A DNA stretch of 64,000 nt from Pedobacter steynii (GTDB taxonomy: Bacteria; Bacteroidota; Bacteroidia; Sphingobacteriales; Sphingobacteriaceae): NCBI RefSeq assembly GCF_900103665.1, contig NZ_FNGY01000015.1:62001-126000 (forward strand). The letters run 5' to 3'. The position numbers and the translations under genes were made by a program. Positions 45,701-53,551 of this stretch are shown one piece after another (the first letter of the stretch is position 1; every line of letters begins with the position of its first letter). Below the pieces are notes generated by a model. The model had not been told where the DNA came from. It did no database searches and was given only the letters and a program-made list of their open reading frames with translations.

Positions 45701-48604
45701 CGAAATCGCGCCAAGCGTACCACCTGTAACAACTACATCGCCGATTGTTCCATTCCAGGCAAAGCTGGTACTTGGATCTTCAGAGAAAGTAAAGGTAATG
45801 GTTGCCGTTTCTCCTGATTTCAATTGAGGAACGTTGCTGGTGATGGCCAGTGTTGGTGAAGTGGTATCTATCGTTACATTAAGTCCTGAAGAAGCCACAC
45901 CTGTATTACCTGCAATATCTGTTGCTTTTGCGGTAACGGTATGTACACCTGGAGTCAGGGTTGACGCGGTAATGGACCAGTTTCCGCCAGTGGCGACACC
46001 TGTTCCGATTGAAGTAACGCCATCCGTATCATATAAAGTTACGGTTGAACCTGCTTCTGCGGTACCTGTAAATACAGGAATCACTACGTTGGTGATGTTA
46101 TCCGAATTGGATACGCCACTGTCGCTTGCGGAAGCCAAAACAGGCGTAGAAGGAGCAACCGGGTTAGAAGTATCAAAAGTAAGTGCAGGAGTCGTACCTG
46201 CGCCACCGTTGTTACCTGCAACATCGGTATAAGTAGCTGCTGCTACCGTAATGCTTACTGTTCCGCCATTGGTGGAAGCCGTTGGCGTGAAGGTTGCTGT
46301 GCGGGTCAGGCCCGTGCCTGATATCGCGCCAAGCGTACCACCGGTAACCACTACATCACCGGTTGTTCCATCCCAGGCAAATGTACTGCCCGGATCTTCC
46401 GAAAAGGTAAAAGTGATCGTGGCTGTTTCGCCGGATTTCAATTGTGGTACATTGCTGGTGATGGCCAGTGTTGGCGAAGTCGTATCAATAGTCACTGCGA
46501 GTCCTGCAGAAGCCGCACTCACATTTCCTGCCACATCTGTTGCTTTTGCAGTAATGGTATGCACACCTGGAGTCAGGGTAGATGCAGTGATCGACCAGTT
46601 TCCACCAGTGGCGACACCTGTTCCGATCGAAGTAATGCCATCCGTATCATATAAAGTTACGGTTGAACCAGCTTCAGCTGTTCCGGTAAATACAGGCGTA
46701 GTCACATTGGTGATGTTATCTGTATTTGAAAACCCGCTGTCGCTGGCAGTGGCCAGAACAGGTGCTGATGGTGCAGCAGGATCGGAAGTATCAAAGGTTA
46801 GTGCCGGAGTTGTTCCTGCGCCACCATTGTTACCTGCAATATCCGTATAAGTAGCAGCTGCTACCGTAATGCTTACTGTTCCGCCGTTGGTGGAAGCTGT
46901 TGGTGTGAAGGTTGCCGTGCGCGTTAAACCCGCTCCGGAAATCGCGCCAAGTGTACCACCGGTAACCACTACATCACCGGTTGTGCCATCCCATGCAAAA
47001 GTTGTGGATGGATCTTCCGAAAAAGTAAAGGTGATCGTGGCCGTTTCCCCCGTTTTCAATTGTGGCACATTGCTCGTAATGGCCAGTGTTGGTGAAGTCG
47101 TATCGATGGTTACCGCAAGTCCGGTTGAAGCCGGGCTCACATTACCTGCTCCATCTGTTGCTTTAGCAGTAACCGTATGTACGCCGTCTGTCGGAGCGGA
47201 AGCAGTGATCGACCAGTTTCCGCCAGTGGCGATGCCGGTTCCGATGGCTGTTACTCCGTCTGTACCGTATAAAGTTACCGTTGCGCCTGCTTCGGCTGTT
47301 CCGGTAAATACAGGTGCGGCTGCATTCGTGATGTTATCCGAGTTAGATAGCCCACTGTCGCTGGCAGCGGCCAGAACAGGCGCTGATGGTGCAACCGGAT
47401 CGGAAGTATCAAAGGTTAGTGCCGGAGTTGTGCCTGCACCACCGTTGTTACCTGCAAGATCGGTATAGGTTGCGGCTGCCACAGTAATGCTTGCTGTACC
47501 CGCATTTGTACTTGCTGTTGGGGTAAAGGTTGCTGTACGTGTTAAACCTGATCCTGATATTGCGCCCAATGTACCACCGGTAACCACTACATCGCCTGTA
47601 GTTCCATCCCAGGTAAAGCTGGTAGAAGGGTCTTCAGAAAAGGTAAAGGTGATCGTCGCTGTTTCGCCGGTTTTCAATTGCGGCACATTGCTGGTGATCG
47701 CAAGGGTAGGGGCAGTAAGGTCAATGGTCACTACCAGTCCTGTGGAAGCCACACCCTGATTGCCCGCAAGGTCTGTTGTTTTTGCGGTAATGGTATGTGC
47801 GCCTTCAGTTAAGGCAGGTGAGACCGTGATGGACCAGTTTCCGCCAGTGGCGACACCCGTTCCGAGTACGGTTGTACCGTCAGTATCGTATAAGGTGACT
47901 GTTGCGCCTGCTTCTGCGGTACCCGTAAAAACAGGGAGGACCACACTAGTGATGTTATCTGAAGGAAATATCCCACTGTCGCTGGCCGTTGCCAGAACCG
48001 GTGTGGATGGTGCAACAGGTAAGGTGGTATCAATGATGATATCTTTATTCGCACCTAATGAACCTGCAGTACCCGGAACCGCTAAGGTCAGGGGCGCATT
48101 TGCACCAAGGCCATTCTGGATGGTACTTCCGCCGGCAAGGGTTAAGGAACCGATTGCGGCATAGTCCAGATCTGCAGCGTTTTCTCCGGCTGCGACTGTA
48201 TAAGTGAAAGTGAGGGTATTGGTTCCTGAGCCGGAGGTGTAAAGTCCCTTTCCGCCACTATTGAGGGCGAGTTCAGGAACTCCCGTGACCAGGACTGGCT
48301 GATCAAATGTAACCGTGATCAGTACCACACCCGCTTCTTTGTAATAGGCATTGGCACTTGGAGAGCTGACATCCGTTACTGCAAAAGTCAGCAAGGTTTG
48401 ATGTAGCCCTTGTGTGAACAGTGGGTTTGATCCGATGGTGGTGATAAAAGGTTCTCCAACGGTGAAACCCAGCGTGTTCCCTCCGGGCAGCGATGCGCTA
48501 CCGCCCCCGGCGCTGGTTGTATGGCTATTCGCAGATTGAGCATTTGCCGTCAAGCAAGCCAAAATCGAAACCCACAACAATATAATTGTTTTGAGGTATC
48601 TCAT
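39779..48604 (-). CDS. Giant 2941-residue Ig-repeat adhesin, T9SS type B
   Basis: Signal peptide (ending ANAQS); N-terminal region to about residue 190; seven copies of a 206-residue bacterial Ig-like pair (APS.PVLA.ASDSG unit plus SPTLAITSNVPQLK unit) to about 1530; a further Ig-like unit; five 100-residue repeats (PTLSAVNI) at about 1640-2140; FnIII (about 2140-2235); MBG-type repeats (KTYGD, KVYGD, KFYGT) to about 2570; cadherin-like and PKD-like parts; and a C-terminal gliding-motility type B domain (LSPNGDGFNDKWIIDN, YNNEVKVFDKAGR-like and RPLDEGTYYYII). Export by T9SS with the adjacent PorP/SprF protein is expected. It is probably a long surface adhesin. The BclB-domain gene precedes it by 31 bp. 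Confidence 0.9.
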   Translation of the reverse strand: MRYLKTIILLWVSILACLTANAQSANSHTTSAGGGSASLPGGNTLGFTVGEPFITTIGSNPLFTQGLHQTLLTFAVTDVSSPSANAYYKEAGVVLITVTFDQPVLVTGVPELALNSGGKGLYTSGSGTNTLTFTYTVAAGENAADLDYAAIGSLTLAGGSTIQNGLGANAPLTLAVPGTAGSLGANKDIIIDTTLPVAPSTPVLATASDSGIFPSDNITSVVLPVFTGTAEAGATVTLYDTDGTTVLGTGVATGGNWSITVSPALTEGAHTITAKTTDLAGNQGVASTGLVVTIDLTAPTLAITSNVPQLKTGETATITFTFSEDPSTSFTWDGTTGDVVVTGGTLGAISGSGLTRTATFTPTASTNAGTASITVAAATYTDLAGNNGGAGTTPALTFDTSDPVAPSAPVLAAASDSGLSNSDNITNAAAPVFTGTAEAGATVTLYGTDGVTAIGTGIATGGNWSITASAPTDGVHTVTAKATDGAGNVSPASTGLAVTIDTTSPTLAITSNVPQLKTGETATITFTFSEDPSTTFAWDGTTGDVVVTGGTLGAISGAGLTRTATFTPTASTNGGTVSITVAAATYTDIAGNNGGAGTTPALTFDTSDPAAPSAPVLATASDSGFSNTDNITNVTTPVFTGTAEAGSTVTLYDTDGITSIGTGVATGGNWSITASTLTPGVHTITAKATDVAGNVSAASAGLAVTIDTTSPTLAITSNVPQLKSGETATITFTFSEDPGSTFAWDGTTGDVVVTGGTLGAISGTGLTRTATFTPTASTNGGTVSITVAAATYTDVAGNNGGAGTTPALTFDTSNPVAPSTPVLASASDSGVSNSDNITNVVIPVFTGTAEAGSTVTLYDTDGVTSIGTGVATGGNWSITASTLTPGVHTVTAKATDIAGNTGVASSGLNVTIDTTSPTLAITSNVPQLKSGETATITFTFSEDPSTSFAWNGTIGDVVVTGGTLGAISGSGLTRTATFTPTASTNGGTASITVAAATYTDIAGNNGGAGTTPALTFDTSDPVAPSAPVLASASDSGVSNSDNITNVTTPVFTGTAEAGSTVTLYDTDGITSIGTGIATGGNWSITASTLTPGAHTITAKATDAAGNTGAASSGLSVTIDTTSPTLAITSDVPQLKAGETATITFTFSEDPGTTFAWDGSTGDVVVTGGTLAAISGAGLTRTAIFTPTAGTNGGTVSITVAAATYTDVAGNNGGAGTSPALTFDTSNPVAPSTPVLASASDSGISNSDNITNVTTPVFTGTAEAGSTVTLYDTDGITSIGTGIATGGNWSITASTLTPGVHTVTAKATDVAGNTGVASSGLNVTIDTTSPTLAITSNVPQLKSGETATLTFTFSEDPGATFAWDGTTGDVVVTGGTLAAISGTGLTRTATYTPTASTNAGTASITVAAATYTDIAGNNGGAGTTPALTFDTSNPAAPSAPVLASASDSGVSNTDHITNVTTPVFTGTAEAGSTVTLYDTDGTTVIGTGIATGGNWSITASTLAPGVHTVTAKTTDAAGNVSPVSTGLAVTIDTTIPVINSIALADPNPTLATSVIYTVTFSESVSSVQVTDFNLSTTGGTAGTIAGVATADNTVYSITVNAITGSGTIGLNLNNAGTGIMDLAGNAIATGFTGDLYTFDHTAPTLSAVNYVSNNSNPVFAKVGNTATLTFTASETLQTPVVTIGGHAVVPTAAGNNWTAAYTFTSGDADGLVPFNITFSDLIGNAGVPVSTGTGTVTFDKITPTLSAVNIASNNTNPLFAKVGDLVSLTFTSSEALQTPVVTIAGHTVIPTAVGNNWTASYTLSPADAAGLVPYNIAFSDLAGNTGTPVSTGSGSVTFDQSIPTLSAVEISSNNALPFLAIVGNTATLTFTSSEALQTPVVTIAGHTVIPTASGNNWTATYTFTPADPSGLVAYNISFSDQAGNAGTPVSTGSGSVTLDKSVPTLSAVNIVSNHANPTLAKVGNIATLTFTASEVLQTPDVTIAGHSVIPTAAGNNWTATYTFTSADPEGLVAYNIAFSDMAGNAGTPVSTGTGSVTFDKSVPVLSAVNIVSDYSIPTLAKVGNIATLTFTATEALQTPVVTIAGHTVIPTAAGNNWTATYTFTSTDPEGLVAYNIAFSDVTGNAGTPVSTGTGSVTFDRTAPATPSGVTATSGDTQIILNWAANTETDLVNYRILSGTSPNPTTFLANVPAGTTSYTNVGLINGTTYYYRIQAVDQAGNISGLSAEVSTIPKASQSISFNAIAAKTYGDPSFLLGSANSSAGLPATYTAADPTIVAIVGNVATILKAGTTTITASQSGNAFFNAAPNVPQTLTVNTKTLTIVNNSRSKVYGDVLTSGDFTGSITGVQSGDNITLTRNSAGIAATASAGTYPIVATLADPNAKLSNYSVSNPDGTLTVTQKTLSIAASNLSKFYGTASVFAGTEFNAIGLTNGNTVTSVSLSSTGAAATASVAGSDYDIIPTAAVGTGLSNYSIVYTNGKLTVNKKGLIITADAKEKFLGAALPVFTASYLGLANGETSSVLTALPTFTTTATASSPVGPYDINVSGAAAANYAISYQKGILTVKLDAVTNISLAGVPLYENTAAGASAGTLSSTSDNPAATFTYSLVAGTGSTDNASFSISGNQLLSTASLDYETKAVYKVRVRSTTQNNTSLDKELTINLTDVNEIPTLSAIGNQTLCATTATQTVALAGISAGPESGQTTILSVSSTNSSLFESLTAAGTGATGTLSYQLRSGASGTATVTVMVKDNGGVANGGVDSYTRSFLITVNAAPVVAISSNKGTQVSKGDVATLTVTGGTTYVWSNSAGIISGQNTAVLTVRPRETTTYTVTATNINGCSQSQTFTLGVLDDLALIKGTNILSPNGDGFNDKWIIDNIDFYPNNEVKVFDKAGRILYTKKGYDNSWDAMLNGRPLDEGTYYYIIDFGTNRLKFRGFITVIRQN
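42190..43690 (-). repeat. Five tandem 300-bp repeats in the adhesin gene
   Basis: The same sequence context (AGGTATAAGT-type followed by GTCCAG) recurs at 42301, 42601, 42901, 43201 and 43501, exactly 300 bp apart. Each unit encodes a 100-residue Ig-like domain (PTLSAVNI, ALQTPVVTIAGHTVIPTA, VSTGTGSVTFDK). Units differ at a minority of positions. Confidence 0.9.
44004..48033 (-). repeat. Seven tandem 618-bp repeats in the adhesin gene
   Basis: The CCAGTTTCC landmark occurs at 44123, 44741, 45359, 45977, 46595, 47213 and 47834: five intervals of exactly 618 bp and one of 621. Each unit encodes 206 residues, made of two Ig-like domains. The inner copies are nearly identical in nucleotides, including long stretches of the same synonymous codons, which indicates recent duplication or gene conversion. 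Confidence 0.92.
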
Positions 48605-48635
48605 AATAATATGTTTAGTGATCTGCTTAACTTAT

Positions 48636-49850
48636 TTACTCAACGCTTAATCCTGCACCGGCATAACCAGCTACAGTATTGATCAGGGTTAGCCCGGACG
48701 CGGTGGCAGAAAACACCATTAAATAGCGTGTTTGCGCAGTTACAGGTATGCTAAGCCCTGTGGTAATGCCGTTGGATACCCCGCCTATACTGATGATGCC
48801 TGATAAGGATGGCGCCAAAGTAACAGAGGCCCCCGGAACAGCAGTAAACTGGTTATCGGGAGTGGTGCTTTGATAAAGTTGTGCAGTAACCGTTAAATTG
48901 GTACCGATCAGTGATAAAGCCAATGTTGTACTAAAATAAGCAGACATACTTTTTATGGTACCAGATCTTGGCATGGAGAATGCGAAATTGAGCAATGTAC
49001 CTGCAGCACCTGTAAGGTCGATCGTTCCACCAAACACGGAAACTCCAGGAGTGCTGCTTCCAAAGCCTACAAGACTCGTTGTACCAACCAGACCGCCTGC
49101 AACGGTTGTCAAGGTTACAGGAAGACCGGAAGCATAAGGAATGATAGCACCGCCATTTGAACCACCTGATGCGTCATTCGCATCAGTAAGTCTTACCCAT
49201 GCACCTGTTTTTGAGTAATAAAAACCTTTAGGTGCGCCGGTTTGGTAAACCAGTAAACCATCACTTGGTGAAGCGATTGCTGCTGCAGAGGCCACCCTTG
49301 GGATCAGGATACCTTTGGTGGTAGACCAGATATCCAGCACCGCGTCTGTTGCAGGGAATGTGCCGGTTCCGGCACCGATTCCAACGCCTCCTGTATTGTT
49401 ATTCAAAATATCAGTACCCGAAAGAGACCAGCGGTTATCGAGGCTGGTTGCTGAGGCCTGTGAGTTTAAAGCATAAGGGACACTTACCAGCTCTACTGTA
49501 CCGATCGTGACGTAAGCCGATCCGCCGGCGATATCCGCTTCAATTTTAAGATATTTATTTCCTGTAGACCAGGGAATGGCTGAAAAGGTGCCCGTTACCA
49601 CTGTTCCCGTTCCGATTTGCAGGTTCACCAATCCAAAAGCATTGGTGGTTGGCACTTGTGTCTCCGTATATATCGGGGCACCTACCGGTCCGTTTTGTAC
49701 TGTAAGCCGCATTCCTACTGCCTGACTGGGTACAGGCTGTCCGGTAGCGTTTCGAATTACCGCCTGGTAATTGATTTTTTGGGGAGTTTGTGCGAAACTG
49801 TTAAGCACAAATAAAAATAACACCAATAGAGTAAAAGTTGCTTTTTTCAT
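48636..49850 (-). CDS. Secreted protein with exosporium BclB C-terminal-type domain
   Basis: The 404-residue protein has a signal peptide (ending NSFAQTPQKI), a Bacteroidota-typical N-terminal beta domain (INYQAVIRNATGQPV, VELVSVPYALNSQA), a short linker region (VGIGAG, GILIPRV) and a C-terminal domain of about 165 residues beginning IIPYASGLPVTLTT, with GTTSLVGFGSSTPGV, TIDLTGAAGTLLNFAFSMPR, AQLYQSTTPDN and ending INTVAGYAGAGLSVE. This matches, from memory, the BclB C-terminal domain (TIGR03721) of Bacillus exosporium glycoproteins, where it follows collagen-like repeats. Here no collagen repeat is present. It is the first gene of an operon with the giant adhesin and the PorP/SprF protein, so a surface role is likely. 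Confidence 0.75.
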   Translation of the reverse strand: MKKATFTLLVLFLFVLNSFAQTPQKINYQAVIRNATGQPVPSQAVGMRLTVQNGPVGAPIYTETQVPTTNAFGLVNLQIGTGTVVTGTFSAIPWSTGNKYLKIEADIAGGSAYVTIGTVELVSVPYALNSQASATSLDNRWSLSGTDILNNNTGGVGIGAGTGTFPATDAVLDIWSTTKGILIPRVASAAAIASPSDGLLVYQTGAPKGFYYSKTGAWVRLTDANDASGGSNGGAIIPYASGLPVTLTTVAGGLVGTTSLVGFGSSTPGVSVFGGTIDLTGAAGTLLNFAFSMPRSGTIKSMSAYFSTTLALSLIGTNLTVTAQLYQSTTPDNQFTAVPGASVTLAPSLSGIISIGGVSNGITTGLSIPVTAQTRYLMVFSATASGLTLINTVAGYAGAGLSVE

Positions 49851-49987
49851 AAAAATTGAATAAGAGGTAATTAATTTAAATATGTAATGATTTACTGTTG
49901 TATATGAGCGCGGGAGTATTTCATATCATTTAGAAATTACTCGTTTAATTCAATGAATTGAGCATGGTGTGTTAGCTATATAAAGTT

Positions 49988-50018
49988 ATCAGGCTTATCA
50001 TACTAAAAGCCTGATTTT
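49988..50018 (-). terminator. Hairpin downstream of the AraC-type gene
   Basis: ATCAGGCTT (49988-49996) pairs with AAGCCTGAT (50007-50015), 10-nt loop, about 50 bp after the minus-strand stop at 50066. The downstream side on the minus strand (AACTTT) is only weakly T-rich. Confidence 0.5.
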
Positions 50019-50065
50019 AACGTTGTAGTTGTCTAACTATTCAACGGTTGTAAAAGAAATACAGG

Positions 50066-51259
50066 TTAGGAGACCTTTTTTTGGGAGAAATAGACGGTTG
50101 GCATGATGCCGGTTTCTTTTTTAAAGGCATTGTAAAAAGTGGCCACACTTTTAAAACCACATTCATGAGCAATCGACTCAATCGTCATTCTTTGTGCTTT
50201 AAGAGGGTATTGTTCCAGGAAAGAATTGATCCTGTACTCGTTGATCCAGTCGCGAAAGTTCTTTCCGATCAGGTTGTTGAGCACGAAGGAGCAATGGTGA
50301 ACAGGGATGTTTAGCGCTCCGGCCAGGTCAACGATCTGAAAGCTTTCCAGAAGGTAGGGTTTCTTAGTTTCCATCACTTCTTTCATCGCATTGGAATAAT
50401 TGATCAGCTGATCCGGTAAGAGGCTTACCTTTTTTATCGTGTTCGTAACGGTCGGAACTTCCCGTCTAATTTCTTTCCCGATGTCTGTCTGGCCCATGTC
50501 CAGGTTAACTGAAACAAAAAGATAGCCGTAGAATAATCTCGGATGATTAAGCACATAAGTAATAATCATTAAAAATGCGATGCTATTCAACAGGAGAAAT
50601 GAGGCATGGCGATCAGGCAGGTTCATGTTCAGGTTCAGGTTCAGGTTCTGGAATACCAATGGAAGAAAGCCGGTCAGCTGAAAAAAAGTACCACCCTTAA
50701 GGAAAAGCAATAACCAGTTTCTACCGGGATGTTTGGCGTTTTTATCGAGAACTTTTGACTTTAACACGGCATACCAGGTCAATGCGAGGTAGATGATGAC
50801 CAGGCCTGGCTTAACAAGAATGAAGAAAACCGCAGGAAACAGTCCTGTTCTTTCGGTGCTAAACAACTGTCCGTTCTCTGCGATCTGATTGGCAATTAAC
50901 GTCCAGTTGATGGGAACGTCTGAAAATAAATGAGCGAAGGCAAAGACTACCGGAATGAAATGTAACCATTGCCCTTTAGACAGTTGCTGGTTTCCAGGGA
51001 TAAAATTTGTGGTGTATAGATAAAAGCAGGCGGGTGCGATATAGGATAATGGGGTAAACAATTGGTATATGGCCGGATATATTGCTTTCTGATCTGAGTA
51101 CATCAACAGGGCAATCAGGACCTGGCCGAATTTTGAAAAGAAGAGCAGGGCAAGCAAATAGTTCAGCAGTCTGATTCCCCGTTTCGCGCAAAACAGGTGC
51201 AGAGAAAAAAGGAGTAGAAAAAAGCAACTGATGCTTGCAAAAAAGAGAGACAGCGTCAT
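50066..51259 (-). CDS. Membrane-anchored AraC-family regulator
   Basis: From the ATG at 51259 (MTLSLFFASISCFFLLLFSLHLF) the protein has about 397 residues: seven hydrophobic helices over the first 240, then an AraC/XylS double HTH (DLAGALNIPVHHCSFVLNNLIGKNFRDWINEYRI and MTIESIAHECGFKSVATFYNAFKKETGIMPTVYF). Such 7TM-AraC regulators are common in Bacteroidota, where they resemble 7TMR-DISM sensors without kinase parts. The ligand is unknown. It is divergent from 51454; the BclB/adhesin operon lies downstream on the same strand and could be a target, but this is a guess. A longer start at 51316 is possible. Confidence 0.85.
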   Translation of the reverse strand: MTLSLFFASISCFFLLLFSLHLFCAKRGIRLLNYLLALLFFSKFGQVLIALLMYSDQKAIYPAIYQLFTPLSYIAPACFYLYTTNFIPGNQQLSKGQWLHFIPVVFAFAHLFSDVPINWTLIANQIAENGQLFSTERTGLFPAVFFILVKPGLVIIYLALTWYAVLKSKVLDKNAKHPGRNWLLLFLKGGTFFQLTGFLPLVFQNLNLNLNMNLPDRHASFLLLNSIAFLMIITYVLNHPRLFYGYLFVSVNLDMGQTDIGKEIRREVPTVTNTIKKVSLLPDQLINYSNAMKEVMETKKPYLLESFQIVDLAGALNIPVHHCSFVLNNLIGKNFRDWINEYRINSFLEQYPLKAQRMTIESIAHECGFKSVATFYNAFKKETGIMPTVYFSQKKVS

Positions 51260-51453
51260 AATAGAAAGAGAGTAGGTAACTAAATATAACTCTTTTTTTT
51301 TAGAAAGGACGAACAATAATATTTTAGGATAAAATGAACGAAATGAATATGCAGGCCATAGATAAAACTAGTGATTTAGTTCGTATAACTGAATTTATTC
51401 CCTAACTTACTTAACGCTTTAGCACGAAGTTAAAGCGTCTTATTAGCTAAGTT

Positions 51454-51888
51454 ATGCGCGCAAATTTAACAAGGGAGGATTTCGAAGAATGGCTATTTGC
51501 AATGTCAGAGAAGCTGGAAGAATTTACCAATTTTTTTGAACAGGAAACGAGTAAAAAGCTCAGTTATAGTCCGCAGTCTATCGATGACGTAGAAGAATGG
51601 TTATTGGTCAAATTCAGCTCCACAGAAGAGATTCTAAAAGCAGAGCATCAATATACCCTGGATCTGGTGAGCCGTTATATTGGGGAAACCTTCCGGGAAA
51701 ACCTGCGGGGGAAATGGGACATTGATCTTGAACACGAGAAAGACATCTATTATCACCTGCCGGTTGTGGTTGCAGATAAGGGTTCCCGACCAATTGCCCC
51801 TTATCCCTTAATTACCGCGAGTGTAAATAAGAGAGGGGGCAGCTATATTGGCGCGGTTCTTAACCATGCGTTAAGAGGAGGTAACTGA
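51454..51888 (+). CDS. Hypothetical cytoplasmic protein
   Basis: A 144-residue acidic protein, unrecognised. It begins with helices (DFEEWLFAMSEKLEEFTNFFEQE), then has LVSRYIGETFRENLRGKWDIDLEHEKDIYYHLPVVV and a basic end (VNKRGGSYIGAVLNHALRGGN). There is no signal or membrane segment. The layout resembles small DUF/immunity-type proteins, but no family can be named. An inverted repeat (ACGCTTTA/TAAAGCGT, 51414-51438) lies just upstream. It converges with the SPFH-module genes, 3 bp apart. Confidence 0.65.
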   Translation: MRANLTREDFEEWLFAMSEKLEEFTNFFEQETSKKLSYSPQSIDDVEEWLLVKFSSTEEILKAEHQYTLDLVSRYIGETFRENLRGKWDIDLEHEKDIYYHLPVVVADKGSRPIAPYPLITASVNKRGGSYIGAVLNHALRGGN

Positions 51889-51891
51889 GCT

Positions 51892-52461
51892 TTAAAATTC
51901 TATGTCGTCCGCAACATTCCCGCCCTGGGCATTTGCGAACTGCTGACGATACTTTTCTTTATAAGCGTCTTGTGTACGCATATATTTTTGAGAATCAGCA
52001 GCAATATCCCGATGAATCTGCTCATTCCATAGGGAAGCAGCTATTTGAAAATCACCAAGAGATATTCCGTATTGATCTGCTATCCAGCTGGCGCCATCCA
52101 GTCCATAATCATAGGCTACCTGTCTGGCTACTTCCAGTTCCTGGTAAAAGTCTTTATCTGTTTTAATTTTCTCAATATAACCCGTTGCTTCCGGGGAAAC
52201 CGCTGCTTGCAGGTTACTGAATTTAGGGTGCTGATCTGCGGTACCAAAATGCTGACCAAAAAGGGTAACGATCTGATAAGTAGCATCTTCCTTCATGCGT
52301 TCCTGCCAAAGTAAATTCGCTTCCTGCCATACCGGCATTTCTACCCCCAAAGCTGTTGCCACCTGGTCTTCGCTTAAGCCGCTTCCCATCTTTGCACATG
52401 CAGCGCTGTAATCTTCTAAAGTAATACCGTGAATAGGTTCTAATAATGGATTCTGAGACAT
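51892..52461 (-). CDS. SPFH-module protein 4, helical (DUF6620-like)
   Basis: A 189-residue protein without signal or membrane segment, beginning MSQNPLLEPIHGITLEDYSAACAKMGSGLSEDQVATALGVEMPVW. Two similar helical units (LEDYSAACAKMGSGLSEDQ... and QVAYDYGLDGASWIADQYGISLGDFQIAASLWNEQI) suggest an internal repeat. Related Bacteroidota proteins may be classed as DUF6620, but I am not certain of the label. It is the last gene of a four-gene operon with zinc-ribbon and SPFH proteins, 12 bp after the previous stop. Confidence 0.65.
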   Translation of the reverse strand: MSQNPLLEPIHGITLEDYSAACAKMGSGLSEDQVATALGVEMPVWQEANLLWQERMKEDATYQIVTLFGQHFGTADQHPKFSNLQAAVSPEATGYIEKIKTDKDFYQELEVARQVAYDYGLDGASWIADQYGISLGDFQIAASLWNEQIHRDIAADSQKYMRTQDAYKEKYRQQFANAQGGNVADDIEF

Positions 52462-52473
52462 ATTTTTTTATAT

Positions 52474-53304
52474 TTAGTAATGATTAATAGAATGATCTTT
52501 TAGTAAACGCTGATAAAAACGTTCGTTTTCGGTTAGCATATCGGGAGTTATTTTGTTCCACTCATCGAACATGGCCCTTAAATACTGCTGATATAGGGCA
52601 GGATTTTTAGGTTTGCTATTTTCATAATCCTGCAGCAGATGGGCCGTCCGTTGTTCTGCTAAGCTCCTGGCCTGATGGAACAACATTTGCATTTCTGTAG
52701 AAGGGGTATAGGTGTTTTGAGATTGACAAAATGGACATTGGATATAGGTCGCAATGAAAAACATCTTTGGAAGGCTCATTTTGCCGCCACATTGTTTGCA
52801 GTTAAAGTTGTCTTTTATACGTTCAAATTCCGTTAACTGACGCTGGTAAGCCCCTTCCAGATCTGTATTTCCCTTCGCAGCTCTTAACGCGGCAATCCCT
52901 TCATTTACCTTGTCTTCAAATTGATGATGCCGGTCAAAGCAGGCCATTTGAAAACGGTAAAGACGGTCATGGTATTTACGGCCGGCACTGGACATTAAAT
53001 CAGGCAGGAGGGAACCGGAGGGCTGCATAAAGGGAATGATGTGTGTTTCCTTTGCTTCGATGCCTTTCTGCTGCATCTGGCTAATCTGTCCGATTAATCC
53101 GGTAAGCATTCTGCTATGCGCACGTTTATAAGGATCAGTATCCTGATTAAATACGGCAATAAGTTCAGGTATGGCGGCAGCACACAGCTCCTCAAGGCGT
53201 GTTTCCAGCTTATCAAGAAAGACAAACCATTTTTCTTCAGTTTGTCTGATCTCTTCCAGCAAAGCCGGATTGTCATATTTATTTTTGAAAAAACCAAACA
53301 TCAA
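52474..53304 (-). CDS. SPFH-module protein 3, zinc-ribbon helical protein
   Basis: A 276-residue helical protein (MMFGFFKNKYDNPALLEEIRQ) with a central CxxC...CxxC zinc ribbon, FNCKQCGGKMSLPKMFFIATYIQCPFCQSQNTY, and helical flanks. The start overlaps the stop of the small zinc-ribbon gene by 4 bp (53301-53304). It is cytoplasmic. No enzyme motif is seen; zinc ribbons of this type serve protein-protein or membrane-stress complexes. Function inferred only from association with SPFH. Confidence 0.7.
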   Translation of the reverse strand: MMFGFFKNKYDNPALLEEIRQTEEKWFVFLDKLETRLEELCAAAIPELIAVFNQDTDPYKRAHSRMLTGLIGQISQMQQKGIEAKETHIIPFMQPSGSLLPDLMSSAGRKYHDRLYRFQMACFDRHHQFEDKVNEGIAALRAAKGNTDLEGAYQRQLTEFERIKDNFNCKQCGGKMSLPKMFFIATYIQCPFCQSQNTYTPSTEMQMLFHQARSLAEQRTAHLLQDYENSKPKNPALYQQYLRAMFDEWNKITPDMLTENERFYQRLLKDHSINHY

Positions 53305-53543
53305 TTTTCTTTTTTGATATGAATGCCATCACTGAGCTTTACGGTCATGAATTTAAAACCACAATAGGCACAAACGGTAAGTCCATCTCCGGGCGCCCGT
53401 GGAGCAGCACATTCAGGACAATCGTACAACTGCATATTCGCCTGGTCATATTTGATTGCTCCGCCGTAGTTTTCCTGCGATAAGGCCTGTTGCTTTAGCC
53501 TTTCCAGATAGCTTTGCGTGTTCTTTTTTTCTGCGTTGCTCAT
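53301..53543 (-). CDS. SPFH-module protein 2, small zinc-ribbon protein
   Basis: An 80-residue protein with the zinc ribbon CPECAAPRAPGDGLTVCAYCG at about residues 38-58 and a short N-terminal helix. It is encoded 8 bp after the SPFH gene and overlaps the next gene by 4 bp, indicating translational coupling. Comparable zinc-ribbon proteins accompany SPFH and PspA genes in Bacillus (ydjFGHI) and elsewhere. Confidence 0.75.
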   Translation of the reverse strand: MSNAEKKNTQSYLERLKQQALSQENYGGAIKYDQANMQLYDCPECAAPRAPGDGLTVCAYCGFKFMTVKLSDGIHIKKEN

Positions 53544-53551
53544 GGCTTTTG

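Noticed and set aside
42660..47759. Repeated plus-strand open frames of 70-199 codons opposite the giant adhesin gene
   Set aside because: They are antisense shadows of the 300-bp and 618-bp repeats: they recur with the same period, have Val/Pro/Ser-rich low-complexity sequence and no independent promoter or start context.
39779..48604. CRISPR-like or satellite array
   Set aside because: The repeats are 300 and 618 bp, have no spacers and lie within one long open reading frame.
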